A DNA stretch of 49,688 nt from an uncultured Collinsella sp. (GTDB taxonomy: Bacteria; Actinomycetota; Coriobacteriia; Coriobacteriales; Coriobacteriaceae). Numbering within the stretch: the stretch's first letter is position 1; each line of letters begins with the position of its first letter. The stretch is from assembly GCA_958405195.1 (NCBI GenBank), contig CATYDM010000014.1:1-49688 (forward strand). Direction: 5' to 3'. Under the pieces are notes generated by a model. It saw nothing but the letters and a program-made list of their open reading frames with translations. It was not told where the DNA came from and ran no database searches. Position numbers and translations under genes: made by a program. This document shows, in pieces, positions 26,492 to 33,356 of this stretch.

Positions 26492-26523
26492 GAGCGCGGC
26501 CTTGCACATGCGGGGCCGCGCTC
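26492..26523. other. GC-rich hairpin after phoU
   Basis: GAGCGCGGCC pairs with GGCCGCGCTC across a 12-nt loop. Only TTGCGTT follows, so it is a weak terminator candidate. It separates the pst operon from yggS and may also attenuate or stabilise the transcript. Confidence 0.55.
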
Positions 26524-26573
26524 TTGCGTTAGCATGGGACTACTTGTTTGGCTGTCAGCGGAGGCGATTAGCA

Positions 26574-27311
26574 ATGGATAACTATTTGGACTTGATGCGC
26601 GCTCGCCGCGAGCAGATTCTTGAACGTTTTTATGCGGCGCTCGATCGCGCAGGCCGTCCCCACGACGCCGCGCGCCTCATTGCCGTGTCCAAGACCGTTG
26701 GTGTCGATGAGACCGTTGCCGCCATCCAGGCGGGGTATCGCCATTTTGCCGAGAATCGCCCGCAGGAGCTGGTTCGCAAGCTCACGGGTCTGGCGGAGCA
26801 TCCGGAGCTGCCCGAGGTGCGCTTCGATATGATCGGCAACCTGCAGACCAATAAGATCAATGCGGTGCTGGGCTCAGCCGAGCTGATTCACTCGGTGGGT
26901 TCGCTGCATCTGGCGCAGGCGATCTCGAGCCGTGCTGTCCGCAAGATTGAGGCAGGCGAGCTCGCCGGCCCCCAGCGTGTGCTCATTGAGGTCAATGTGA
27001 GTGGTGAGGAGTCGAAGGGAGGCTTTTCGCCCGATGAGATTCGCGCCGCCGCGGGTGAGCTTGCGGAACTTGAGGGAATTTGCGTACAGGGGCTTATGAC
27101 TATGGCGCCCCGGGGGAATAAGGATGTGGCACGCCGCACCTTTGCGGGGCTTCGTGAGCTGAGGGATGAGCTGGAGGTGGCGCATCCCGATTTGAACCTG
27201 CCTGAGCTTTCCTGCGGCATGAGCGAGGACTTTGAGTCTGCCCTTGAGGAGGGCTCTACGCTCGTTCGCCTGGGCAGGGTAGTATTTAGCCCGGAGTTTG
27301 CAGTAAAATAA
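26574..27311 (+). CDS. yggS: PLP-homeostasis protein YggS (YlmE)
   Basis: A 245-residue PLP-binding protein of the YggS/YBL036C family, which has an alanine-racemase-like TIM barrel, no known enzyme activity, and a role in pyridoxal phosphate balance. Lys40 in RLIAVSKTV is the cofactor lysine. Other family segments are ENRPQELVRK, HFIGN-like RFDMIGNLQTNKIN, VLIEVNVSGEESKGGF, GLMTMAP and the phosphate-binding ELSCGMSEDFESALEEGSTLVRLG. ATG 26574 has GGAGG 10 nt upstream. In Gram-positives this gene (ylmE) lies next to sepF, as here, where sepF follows after 60 nt. Confidence 0.95.
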   Translation: MDNYLDLMRARREQILERFYAALDRAGRPHDAARLIAVSKTVGVDETVAAIQAGYRHFAENRPQELVRKLTGLAEHPELPEVRFDMIGNLQTNKINAVLGSAELIHSVGSLHLAQAISSRAVRKIEAGELAGPQRVLIEVNVSGEESKGGFSPDEIRAAAGELAELEGICVQGLMTMAPRGNKDVARRTFAGLRELRDELEVAHPDLNLPELSCGMSEDFESALEEGSTLVRLGRVVFSPEFAVK

Positions 27312-27371
27312 GGCTCTGAAGTGCGCACTGATTATCGGGGCGCCTGCACTAAACCGCGAGAGGACACAACC

Positions 27372-28094
27372 ATGGGCTTCCTTGACGAGATTAAAAATAA
27401 GATGCACCTGGGCGGCCAGCAGGGTTACGACCAGGGTTATGGCCAGGACGACGACTACGGCTACGATGATGGTTATGACGATGGCTATCAGGGCAACGGC
27501 TACAGTGGTGCTTCGGGCGAGGGCTTCTACACCCAAGACGAGCCGAGCAACGGCCTGCTTGGTCAGACGCGCCGTGGCGAAGCTGAGTCGGTTGCCGTGT
27601 ATACGCGCTCCGGTCAGCTGGTCGGCGATGACTCCCGCCATGCCACGACGTATAACCCGCCTTCGCGCTCGCAGGACAGTGTTGCGAGCGGTTATCGTCC
27701 TGGTGCCTATGACACGCCGTCGAGCTACGCCGAGAACACCCGCGCCCGTGCCGCCGCTGCGCCCGCGCCTGCACCGAGCGATGCCTCGGCCTATGCGAGC
27801 AATATCATCAACGCCACGCCGCAGCTGCCGGCCTATGTCCTGCGCCCCGAGAGCTATGACGACGTGGAGACCGTGGTGCGCCGCGTTCGCACCAAGCAGC
27901 CTGTCGCACTGATTTTTGTGGGCGTACGCACCGAAGTTGCCAAGCGCGTCTTGGACTTCTCTTACGGCTTTGCCTGCGGTCTGGGTGCCACGGTCAAGGA
28001 GGTGGGCGACCGCGTGTTCATGGTGCTGCCCGCCGGTTGCGAGGTCAAAGATTCCGATCTCAAGAAGCTTCGTGCCGACGGCTACCTCAAGTAA
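27372..28094 (+). CDS. sepF: Z-ring anchoring protein SepF
   Basis: SepF, 240 residues, tethers FtsZ to the membrane; it is essential where FtsA is absent, and no ftsA is seen here. The N-terminal MGFLDEIKNKMHLG is the amphipathic membrane-binding helix. A long low-complexity linker follows (about residues 15-145), opening with Tyr/Gly/Asp/Gln repeats such as GYDDGYDDGYQGNGY and continuing Ala/Pro-rich. The folded SepF domain occupies about 150-240 (YVLRPESYDDVETVVRRVRT, FVGVRTEVAKRVLDFSYGF). It is much longer than the 150-residue Bacillus protein because of the linker. ATG 27372 gives the canonical MGFxDxxK start with AGAGGA upstream. Confidence 0.93.
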   Translation: MGFLDEIKNKMHLGGQQGYDQGYGQDDDYGYDDGYDDGYQGNGYSGASGEGFYTQDEPSNGLLGQTRRGEAESVAVYTRSGQLVGDDSRHATTYNPPSRSQDSVASGYRPGAYDTPSSYAENTRARAAAAPAPAPSDASAYASNIINATPQLPAYVLRPESYDDVETVVRRVRTKQPVALIFVGVRTEVAKRVLDFSYGFACGLGATVKEVGDRVFMVLPAGCEVKDSDLKKLRADGYLK

Positions 28095-28115
28095 AGACAA
28101 GACGAGGAGATTCCC

Positions 28116-28397
28116 ATCAACATCTACACTATCGTCCAGCTGGTCAACACGCTGTTCAACTTCTATTCCACGCTCATTGTCGTCTACTGCTTTATGACGT
28201 GGATTCCCATGAAGCAGGGTGGTTTGCTTCAGGATATTGCCGCGGTGCTTGATAGCGTGTGCGGTCCGTGGCTTAACCTGTTCCGTCGTTTCATCCCGTC
28301 GATGGGCGGTATCGATTTTTCGCCGGTCGTTGCGATTATTGCGTTGCAGTTGGTGCAGAGGCTGGTTCTGCAGCTTCTTATAGGTATACTCGTGTAG
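28116..28397 (+). CDS. yggT: YggT-family membrane protein with probable ATC start
   Basis: A 93-residue YggT/YlmG-like protein with two hydrophobic segments, INIYTIVQLVNTLFNFYST-LIVVYCFMTW and DFSPVVAIIALQLVQRLVLQ, joined by the polar conserved WLNLFRRFIPSMGGIDFSP. The family is linked to envelope and division functions. The frame is open from the sepF stop at 28092-28094, but no ATG, GTG or TTG occurs before ATG 28194, which would delete the first membrane segment. GAGGAG (28104-28109) is placed 6 nt before ATC 28116, so translation probably begins at this rare AUC codon; ATT 28110 is less well spaced. The coding call is firm, the start codon is inference. Confidence 0.78.
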   Translation: MNIYTIVQLVNTLFNFYSTLIVVYCFMTWIPMKQGGLLQDIAAVLDSVCGPWLNLFRRFIPSMGGIDFSPVVAIIALQLVQRLVLQLLIGILV

Positions 28398-28458
28398 AAC
28401 TGACTTAGTAACTTACGTCGGGCGTGTAGCGCCGAGGCGATGAAAAAGGAGACTTGTT

Positions 28459-29133
28459 ATGGCTATTACCCCTGCAGACATCCAGGCTCAGACTTTCTCT
28501 GAGGCCAAGCGTGGCTACGATCCTGCTGAGGTCGACGTCTTCTTGGAGACGCTGTCCTCCGAGGTTGACGCTATGCTCGCTAAGATCGTCGACCTTAAGG
28601 GTCGTCTGACTGCTACCGAGCAGCAGCTTGCCGATGCGCAGGCTCAGCTTGCCCAGGCTCAGGATGCCACCGCCCAGGCCGCTCCTGCCGCCCCCGTGGC
28701 TGCTCCCGCCCCTGACTTCTCCGCTCAGGAGCGCCAGATTTCCGCTGCCCTGATCGCTGCCCAGCAGACCGCTGAGACCATCGTTAACGATGCCAACGAG
28801 AACGCTGAGCGTATCCGCAATGAGGCTGACGCCAAGGCCCGCGAGGTTATCCGCCAGGCTCTGACCGAGAAGCAGGCCGAGCTCGAGGAGATCGATCGTC
28901 TCAAGGCTTCCCGTGAGGAGTTCAAGGCCGAGTACCTCAAGCTCATCCAGCACTTTATGGACGATGCCCAGAACTCCTTCCCGGCCGACCTCATGGCCTC
29001 CACACCGGTCGGTTCTGCCGCTTCTCCTGCAGTGACTGTTCCCGCCGAGCCGCTGCCCGTCGCTGACCCGGTTGTCCCCGTGGCCGATCCCTTCGCCCCG
29101 ATCGACAACTTTGCTGCCGACGACTTGGACTAA
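28459..29133 (+). CDS. divIVA: DivIVA-domain protein
   Basis: A 224-residue DivIVA-family protein, a coiled-coil scaffold that binds curved membrane at poles and septa. The conserved N-terminus MAITPADIQAQTFSEAKRGY-DPAEVDVFLE is followed by coiled coil 1 (about 28-75). An Ala/Pro linker (about 76-95) comes next, then a long second coiled coil (about 95-175) and an Ala/Pro/Val-rich, acidic tail. ATG 28459 follows AAGGAG. It closes the division block, 61 nt after yggT; ylmH, which often lies between them, is missing. Confidence 0.93.
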   Translation: MAITPADIQAQTFSEAKRGYDPAEVDVFLETLSSEVDAMLAKIVDLKGRLTATEQQLADAQAQLAQAQDATAQAAPAAPVAAPAPDFSAQERQISAALIAAQQTAETIVNDANENAERIRNEADAKAREVIRQALTEKQAELEEIDRLKASREEFKAEYLKLIQHFMDDAQNSFPADLMASTPVGSAASPAVTVPAEPLPVADPVVPVADPFAPIDNFAADDLD

Positions 29134-29160
29134 CATTCGGCCTACAATTTAGTGCCTAGA

Positions 29161-29189
29161 AAGGACCCGCAGCTTGCGGGTCCTTTTTT
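29161..29189 (+). terminator. Intrinsic terminator after divIVA
   Basis: AAGGACCCGC with its complement GCGGGTCCTT (10 bp, 4-5-nt loop) followed by T residues at 29184-29189. It lies 27 nt past the divIVA stop. Confidence 0.9.
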
Positions 29190-29299
29190 ATGACTGTGCC
29201 GGGGTGCGTAACATAAAAACCGAGCCCTGCACATAGTGGCGCAGAACTCGGCGAACGGGTGAGCGGTCAAGGGTAGGTTTTAAGGCATGTCCCAAAAAT

Positions 29300-29830
29300 C
29301 TACTTGAGGAGGAAGTCGGGGAGGGGAATGGTGCGTGCCTCGCGATGCTTGGGATCGGCGATGTGGTCGGCAGGATAGCCACAGACGAGCATGTGATAGG
29401 GATAGACGCCCTTGGACAGATTGAACTGCTCCTGTGCCACCTCAGGCTTGAAATGGCACACCCAGCACGTTCCCAGGCCCTGCTCGGTGGCCTCCATCAT
29501 CATCTGATCACACACGATGGACGTATCGATTTCACTGGAATTCATCTGATCATACGGGCGCACCCAAGCATCATCGGTAGCGCTGCAAATAAGGAAGACA
29601 AGCGGGGCCCCAAAGATAGACCCATCACGAGCAAACCGAGGCTGACAAGCAGCAGCCTTCTCCAGAAGCTCAGGCGTATCCAACACCATCACACGGGTTG
29701 GATGATTATTACAAGCAGAAGGAGCAATACGCCCAGCCTCAACAATGGCATCCACCACAGCCTGCTCAACAGCCCGAGCCTCAAATTCACGACAAGAATA
29801 ACGAGAACGGGCCAGATCCAAATATCCCAT
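29300..29830 (-). CDS. Nitroreductase-family flavoprotein
   Basis: A 176-residue nitroreductase-like protein, predicted to bind FMN and use NAD(P)H; the substrate is unknown. N-terminal SRYSCREFEARAVE carries the FMN-phosphate arginine motif, APSACNNHPTRVMV is the second FMN contact, and GLGTCWVCHF and GYPADH are typical late motifs. It is cytosolic and of usual length for the short family members. The start at 29830 (complement) is chosen because GGAGGG lies 8 nt upstream and the family begins near this point; an ATG 21 codons earlier adds hydrophobic residues with no homology I recognise. Synonymous positions drift toward A/C on the plus strand as the gene approaches its start and the palindrome beyond it. 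Confidence 0.88.
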   Translation of the reverse strand: MGYLDLARSRYSCREFEARAVEQAVVDAIVEAGRIAPSACNNHPTRVMVLDTPELLEKAAACQPRFARDGSIFGAPLVFLICSATDDAWVRPYDQMNSSEIDTSIVCDQMMMEATEQGLGTCWVCHFKPEVAQEQFNLSKGVYPYHMLVCGYPADHIADPKHREARTIPLPDFLLK

Positions 29831-30011
29831 AACCAAACCCTCCAAAGTCAGCAAATCAATCCAAAGTAAAACAAAAGGTACCCAGAGCCCCATCCAGCCA
29901 AACGCCCATCACCGCCCCAAAGTATCCAATCGGGCATAAAAGGTCGCATCGGCCAAGTCCCCATCGCATTCTAACTATCAGCCAAGGTTCCCAATGGTGG
30001 TACATAAGGGA

Positions 30012-30090
30012 GCGGGCCCGACCACTCATAACCTTTTGAACGACTCTGCTTGCAGCCGGAGTGAAAAAGGTTATGAGTGGTCGGGCCCGC
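30012..30090. repeat. Perfect 26-bp-arm palindrome
   Basis: Left arm 30012-30037 and right arm 30065-30090 are perfectly complementary over 26 bp, with a 27-nt loop. The arms begin GCGGGCCCGACCACTC. It lies 25 nt beyond the stop of the DUF47 gene and about 180 nt upstream of the nitroreductase start. There is no T-run, so it is not an ordinary intrinsic terminator. The GGGCCCG core also appears in the palindrome at 49656. Confidence 0.85.
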
Positions 30091-30114
30091 GACCGGTGGG
30101 ACACGTACCCCCAA

Positions 30115-30738
30115 TTAACTGTTCTTCATGACAATCGAATCCACGACATCGGCCACATTTTCGCAGCAGTCGGCGCAGTACTCCAGGAAGGCGTACACGT
30201 CACGCCAAGCGATGACCTCGAGCGGGTCCTTGCCGTTAACGTGCAGGTTGCGCATGGCGTTGATGTAGAGCTCGTCGGCCTCGGACTCGATGGTGTTGAT
30301 CTGGATGACGAGCTCGCGCAGGGTCTTGGACTTGCGGTAGTTGGGCAGCTCGACCATCAGGTCCTTCATGGCGCGGCAGGCGTCGGTCACCTTGTGGGCG
30401 ATGACGATGGCATCGGGGTGGATGCTCTGGATGTTGGTGAAGTAGACGCGTTGCACGACGCCCTCGATACGATCGAGCACGGTGTCGAGCGAGCAGCTCA
30501 TCAGGTCCAGATCCTCGCGCTCAAGCGGGGTGATAAAGGCAGTGAGCAGGGCGTCTTCGAGCTCGTGGTGCTTTTTGTCTGCCGCATGCTCAATCGCATG
30601 CATCTTATCGAGCATGTCGTGGATCTGCGCAGGGTCAAAGTTCTCAAAAATCTTGGTGAGCAGCTCTGCGGCCTGGACGGCTAGGTCGGCGCAGGCGACG
30701 TAGTTGTCAAAGTAGAACGAATCGGGTTTCTTTGCCAT
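30115..30738 (-). CDS. DUF47 (PhoU-like) partner of the PiT transporter
   Basis: A 207-residue, all-helical DUF47/PhoU-related protein. Such genes sit beside PiT-type phosphate transporters and are thought to modulate them, sometimes called Pit accessory proteins. Visible features are the early KIFENFDPAQIHDMLDKMHAI helix with a conserved acidic/His pattern (AIEHAADKKHHEL), TAFITPLEREDL and the C-terminal CADCCENVADVVDSIVM. The last of these is the usual metal-binding-like helix, here enriched in cysteine. The start ATG (30738) follows a GGACC-type site. It lies 66 nt downstream of the PiT gene on the same strand, forming a two-gene operon. Confidence 0.9.
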   Translation of the reverse strand: MAKKPDSFYFDNYVACADLAVQAAELLTKIFENFDPAQIHDMLDKMHAIEHAADKKHHELEDALLTAFITPLEREDLDLMSCSLDTVLDRIEGVVQRVYFTNIQSIHPDAIVIAHKVTDACRAMKDLMVELPNYRKSKTLRELVIQINTIESEADELYINAMRNLHVNGKDPLEVIAWRDVYAFLEYCADCCENVADVVDSIVMKNS

Positions 30739-30804
30739 GGGTGGTCCTTTCGAGGTGAAGATGGGCGGGCGAGGTAATGCAGTCCGGATGGACGTTCGGT
30801 TTGA

Positions 30805-31854
30805 CTAGAGGAACATCATGAACAGCTTGGCCATGACAAAGCTGATGAGTCCGCAGGCGGGGAAGGTGAAGAACCAGGTGAACATCATGTCCTTGACGAC
30901 ACCGAAGTTGATGGCCGAAAGGCGCTTGACGGCACCGACGCCCATGATGGCGCAGGTCTTGATGTGGGTGGAGGACACGGGGATGCCGGTAAGGGTGGCA
31001 AGCAGCAGGTTTGCGGCGCCCGCCAGGTCGGCGGAGAAGCCCTGGTACTTTTCGAGCTTGACCATGCTCTGGCCGACGGACTTGATGATGCGCTCGCCGC
31101 CCACGCTGGTGCCGATACCCATAGTGGCCGAGCACAGCAGCATAATCCAGATGGGGATGCCTGCATCGCCGACGCTCGTCTGGCCGCTGGCAAAGGCCAC
31201 GCCTAAAAAGAGCACGCCGATGAACTTCTGTCCATCCTGCGCGCCGTGCATAAAGCTCATGGCCGCAGCGCTCGCGATCTGAGCGTATTTAAAGAAGACA
31301 TTGGCACGTCGCCTGTTGGCGGCGGCGAAAAGAATCGAGACGAGCTTGCACAGGACCCAGCCCATGACAAAGCCCAGGCCGATGGAGAGCGCCAGGCCGT
31401 AGATGACCTTCATCCACTCGTGGACGTTGACGCTGCTCGCACCGCCGAGGGCGATGGCGGCACCGGTCAGGCCGGCGATAAGGCTGTGGCTTTGCGAGGT
31501 GGGGATGCCAAAACGCGACGCTGTGGCGCCGTAGACGACGATGGAGAACAGCGCCGCGCATAGGCAGGCGAGCGCCATGGTGCTGTTTCCGCCAAAGTCG
31601 ACGATATGTGAGATGGTGTTGGCGACGCTCGCGTTAAAGTGCGTCATGATGAGCACGCCGAGGAAGTTGAATGCGGCGCTCATGAGAATGGCGGCGCGGG
31701 CGGGCATGCAACGCGTAGTGACGCAGGTCGCGATGGCGTTGGGCGCGTCGGTCCATCCATTGACGAAGATGGCGCCCAACGCGAGGATCACGGTGACGGC
31801 AAGGACTGGGTTCGACACAATTTGGCCGAGGAAGGTTGAGAACGTTACGTCCAT
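30805..31854 (-). CDS. pit: PiT-family inorganic phosphate transporter
   Basis: A 349-residue inner-membrane phosphate transporter of the PiT family, a low-affinity route driven by ion gradient. About ten hydrophobic spans are seen. The two signature repeats are present: NGWTDAPNAIATCVTTR near the N-terminus and MSFMHGAQDGQKFIGV in the second half, each followed by a GIPTSQSHSLIAGLTGAA or GIPVSSTHIKTCAIMGVGA segment. The ion preference cannot be read from sequence. It complements the Pst system encoded earlier in the window. A short ORF with an excellent ribosome site overlaps its start. Confidence 0.94.
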   Translation of the reverse strand: MDVTFSTFLGQIVSNPVLAVTVILALGAIFVNGWTDAPNAIATCVTTRCMPARAAILMSAAFNFLGVLIMTHFNASVANTISHIVDFGGNSTMALACLCAALFSIVVYGATASRFGIPTSQSHSLIAGLTGAAIALGGASSVNVHEWMKVIYGLALSIGLGFVMGWVLCKLVSILFAAANRRRANVFFKYAQIASAAAMSFMHGAQDGQKFIGVLFLGVAFASGQTSVGDAGIPIWIMLLCSATMGIGTSVGGERIIKSVGQSMVKLEKYQGFSADLAGAANLLLATLTGIPVSSTHIKTCAIMGVGAVKRLSAINFGVVKDMMFTWFFTFPACGLISFVMAKLFMMFL

Positions 31855-31896
31855 ATATGGGCTTTCTCGAAGTTTGCAGACACGTTACAAAAACAT
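31846..31896 (-). CDS. Possible 16-codon leader peptide ahead of pit
   Basis: On the minus strand an extended Shine-Dalgarno GGAGGTGAT (31915-31907) precedes an ATG at 31896 that opens a 16-residue frame (MFCNVSANFEKAHIWT). It stops 9 nt inside the pit gene, overlapping the pit ATG. The pit start itself has a weaker site, so the leader could couple or regulate its translation. The 14-nt distance from GGAGG is long unless GGTGAT is the paired core. No homology is known to me. Confidence 0.3.
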
Positions 31897-31985
31897 GATA
31901 AATCGTATCACCTCCTGCGGGTCTCTTTACCGAGTTCTGATGGGAGAAGTGAACTTTTTGGCACTAAAATTGAATATTAGCCCTG

Positions 31986-32014
31986 TTGACCGCGGGTGTT
32001 CTTTTTGCTAACAC
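31986..32014 (+). promoter_or_regulatory. Predicted promoter with inverted repeat before the unknown gene
   Basis: TTGACC (31986-31991) and TAACAC (32009-32014) with a 17-nt spacer. An inverted repeat GTGTT-N8-AACAC overlaps the spacer and -10, a plausible operator. The predicted start near 32021 leaves an untranslated leader of about 85 nt before the ATG at 32105. Confidence 0.45.
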
Positions 32015-32104
32015 GCCATGCGGACACGTGCGATTACTACGACACTCCAAAACCACAGTCTGTTCGCTTTACAACGTGCAAACATGCGTTCGATAATAGG
32101 AGGC

Positions 32105-32443
32105 ATGGAATATCGACAGACAGACGGCAAAACTCGGCGCGTACACAAGCAGTATGTGGACGTCGTGGCTCGCATCCTCGCGGGCGGACAAGTCGTGCCG
32201 GTTACCGTCTGCTGGGTCGACGGTCGCTGCTTTACGATTGACGAGATTGTCTCGTCCACGGGCTTTGGCTTAACGGTTCACGGTGTTCGTACGGCGACCT
32301 ATAAGGTGCGTTTTGGCGGGCACGCGACCGAGTTGTATCTGGAGGACCAGACGCGCGAGCGGGCGGACGGCTCGCAGGCACACGTGATGCGTTGGTGGGT
32401 CTGGGCCTTTGATCGCACGCTCGAGGGCGAGCGCCGTAGGTAA
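32105..32443 (+). CDS. Uncharacterised small basic protein
   Basis: A 112-residue protein I cannot assign with confidence. The core RRVHKQYVDVVARILAGGQV-VPVTVCWVDGRCFTIDEI suggests a small beta-rich fold, faintly like actinobacterial DUF6504 proteins. The latter half, VRFGGHATELYLEDQTRERADG and WWVWAFDRTLEGERRR, is rich in Trp, Arg and acidic residues. No signal or membrane segment is present, so it is probably cytosolic. AGGAGG lies only one base before ATG 32105, an unusual spacing; an in-frame ATG at 32084 has no ribosome site. It is followed, 79 nt on, by the BI-1 gene. Confidence 0.6.
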   Translation: MEYRQTDGKTRRVHKQYVDVVARILAGGQVVPVTVCWVDGRCFTIDEIVSSTGFGLTVHGVRTATYKVRFGGHATELYLEDQTRERADGSQAHVMRWWVWAFDRTLEGERRR

Positions 32444-32522
32444 GGACGTACGGCATTCGGGTACAATGACAGGAATCTTGTCAGCTACTGCGCTGTCGCG
32501 GCGCTTTTGAAAGGACGAAATA

Positions 32523-33218
32523 ATGAACGATATTCAGGGCTATCAGAACGGCCCCATCGAAACCGGCGCAAGCCGTGCCAAGGAGATGTCGCCGCGTGCG
32601 TATAATCTTGCCATGTCTGCCCTCATCTTCTTGGGCTTTTGTGCCATGGGCGCTGGTGCTTACTTTACGAGCACCATGGCGTTTGCCCGCATGATGATGA
32701 GCGGCGCCGCCCTGCCACTGGTCTTTGGCTCGTTTATTTTGACCATCGTCGGCATGGTCATGATGTCGGCCGCCGCCAGTAAGCAGTCCGTGGGCCTGTC
32801 CCTTGTGGGCTACGTAATCTTTGCGAGCACCTTTGGCCTGACCGCGTCGTTTGGCCTTGCCAACTACGACCTGCCCACCATCAACACTGCCTTTATCGCC
32901 ACGGCCGCCATCACCTTTGTCTTTGGCGCCTTGGGCGTGACGTTCCCCAAGTTTTTCCAGCGCGTATATGGCATCGGTTTTGGCATTCTGCTCGCCACTA
33001 TTCTGGTTGAGATCGTGCTGATGTTCATGGGCGTCTCGCAGACCATCACCGATCTGATCGTAATCGTGGTGTTCGCCGGCTTTATTGGCTACGACACCTA
33101 TGTTGCCACGACGGTGCCGCCTACGCTGCCCAACGCCGTGCTCATGGCGTCCAATCTGTTCGTGGACATTATCAACGTGTTCCTGCGCATCCTGAACATC
33201 CTTGGCCGTCGCGACTAG
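32523..33218 (+). CDS. Bax inhibitor-1/YccA family membrane protein
   Basis: A 231-residue polytopic protein of the BI-1/YccA/YetJ (TMBIM) superfamily, with about seven membrane spans after a polar N-terminus of 30 residues. Bacterial YetJ is a pH-sensitive calcium leak channel, and E. coli YccA modulates FtsH. The C-terminal region VFAGFIGYDTYVA with its aspartate, then LPNAVLMASNLFVDIINVFLRIL-type end, is characteristic and includes the acidic residues of the pore switch. ATG 32523 has AAAGGA upstream. A TACAAT-like -10 (32462-32467) and a small TGACA/TGTCA hairpin precede it. The exact role here is unknown. Confidence 0.88.
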   Translation: MNDIQGYQNGPIETGASRAKEMSPRAYNLAMSALIFLGFCAMGAGAYFTSTMAFARMMMSGAALPLVFGSFILTIVGMVMMSAAASKQSVGLSLVGYVIFASTFGLTASFGLANYDLPTINTAFIATAAITFVFGALGVTFPKFFQRVYGIGFGILLATILVEIVLMFMGVSQTITDLIVIVVFAGFIGYDTYVATTVPPTLPNAVLMASNLFVDIINVFLRILNILGRRD

Positions 33219-33264
33219 TGGCGAATTGCGGCGGTGCTTGCCGTACGTGTAAATCGATGCGAAA

Positions 33265-33290
33265 GGCGGTCCTTCGGGGCCGTCTTTTTT
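33265..33290 (+). terminator. Intrinsic terminator after the BI-1 gene
   Basis: GGCGGTCC and GGGCCGTC pair over 8 bp (two G-T pairs) around a UUCG tetraloop, followed by six T residues. It is a very clear terminator. Confidence 0.9.
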
Positions 33291-33356
33291 GTGCGCGGCG
33301 GGGTATCATGGATGGGAAAAAGCCGATAGCGGCAGCGACAGGAAAGGTGGCCACGT

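Noticed and set aside
29345..29869. A 174-codon plus-strand frame opposite the nitroreductase
   Set aside because: It is antisense to a recognisable flavoprotein and has no ribosome site.
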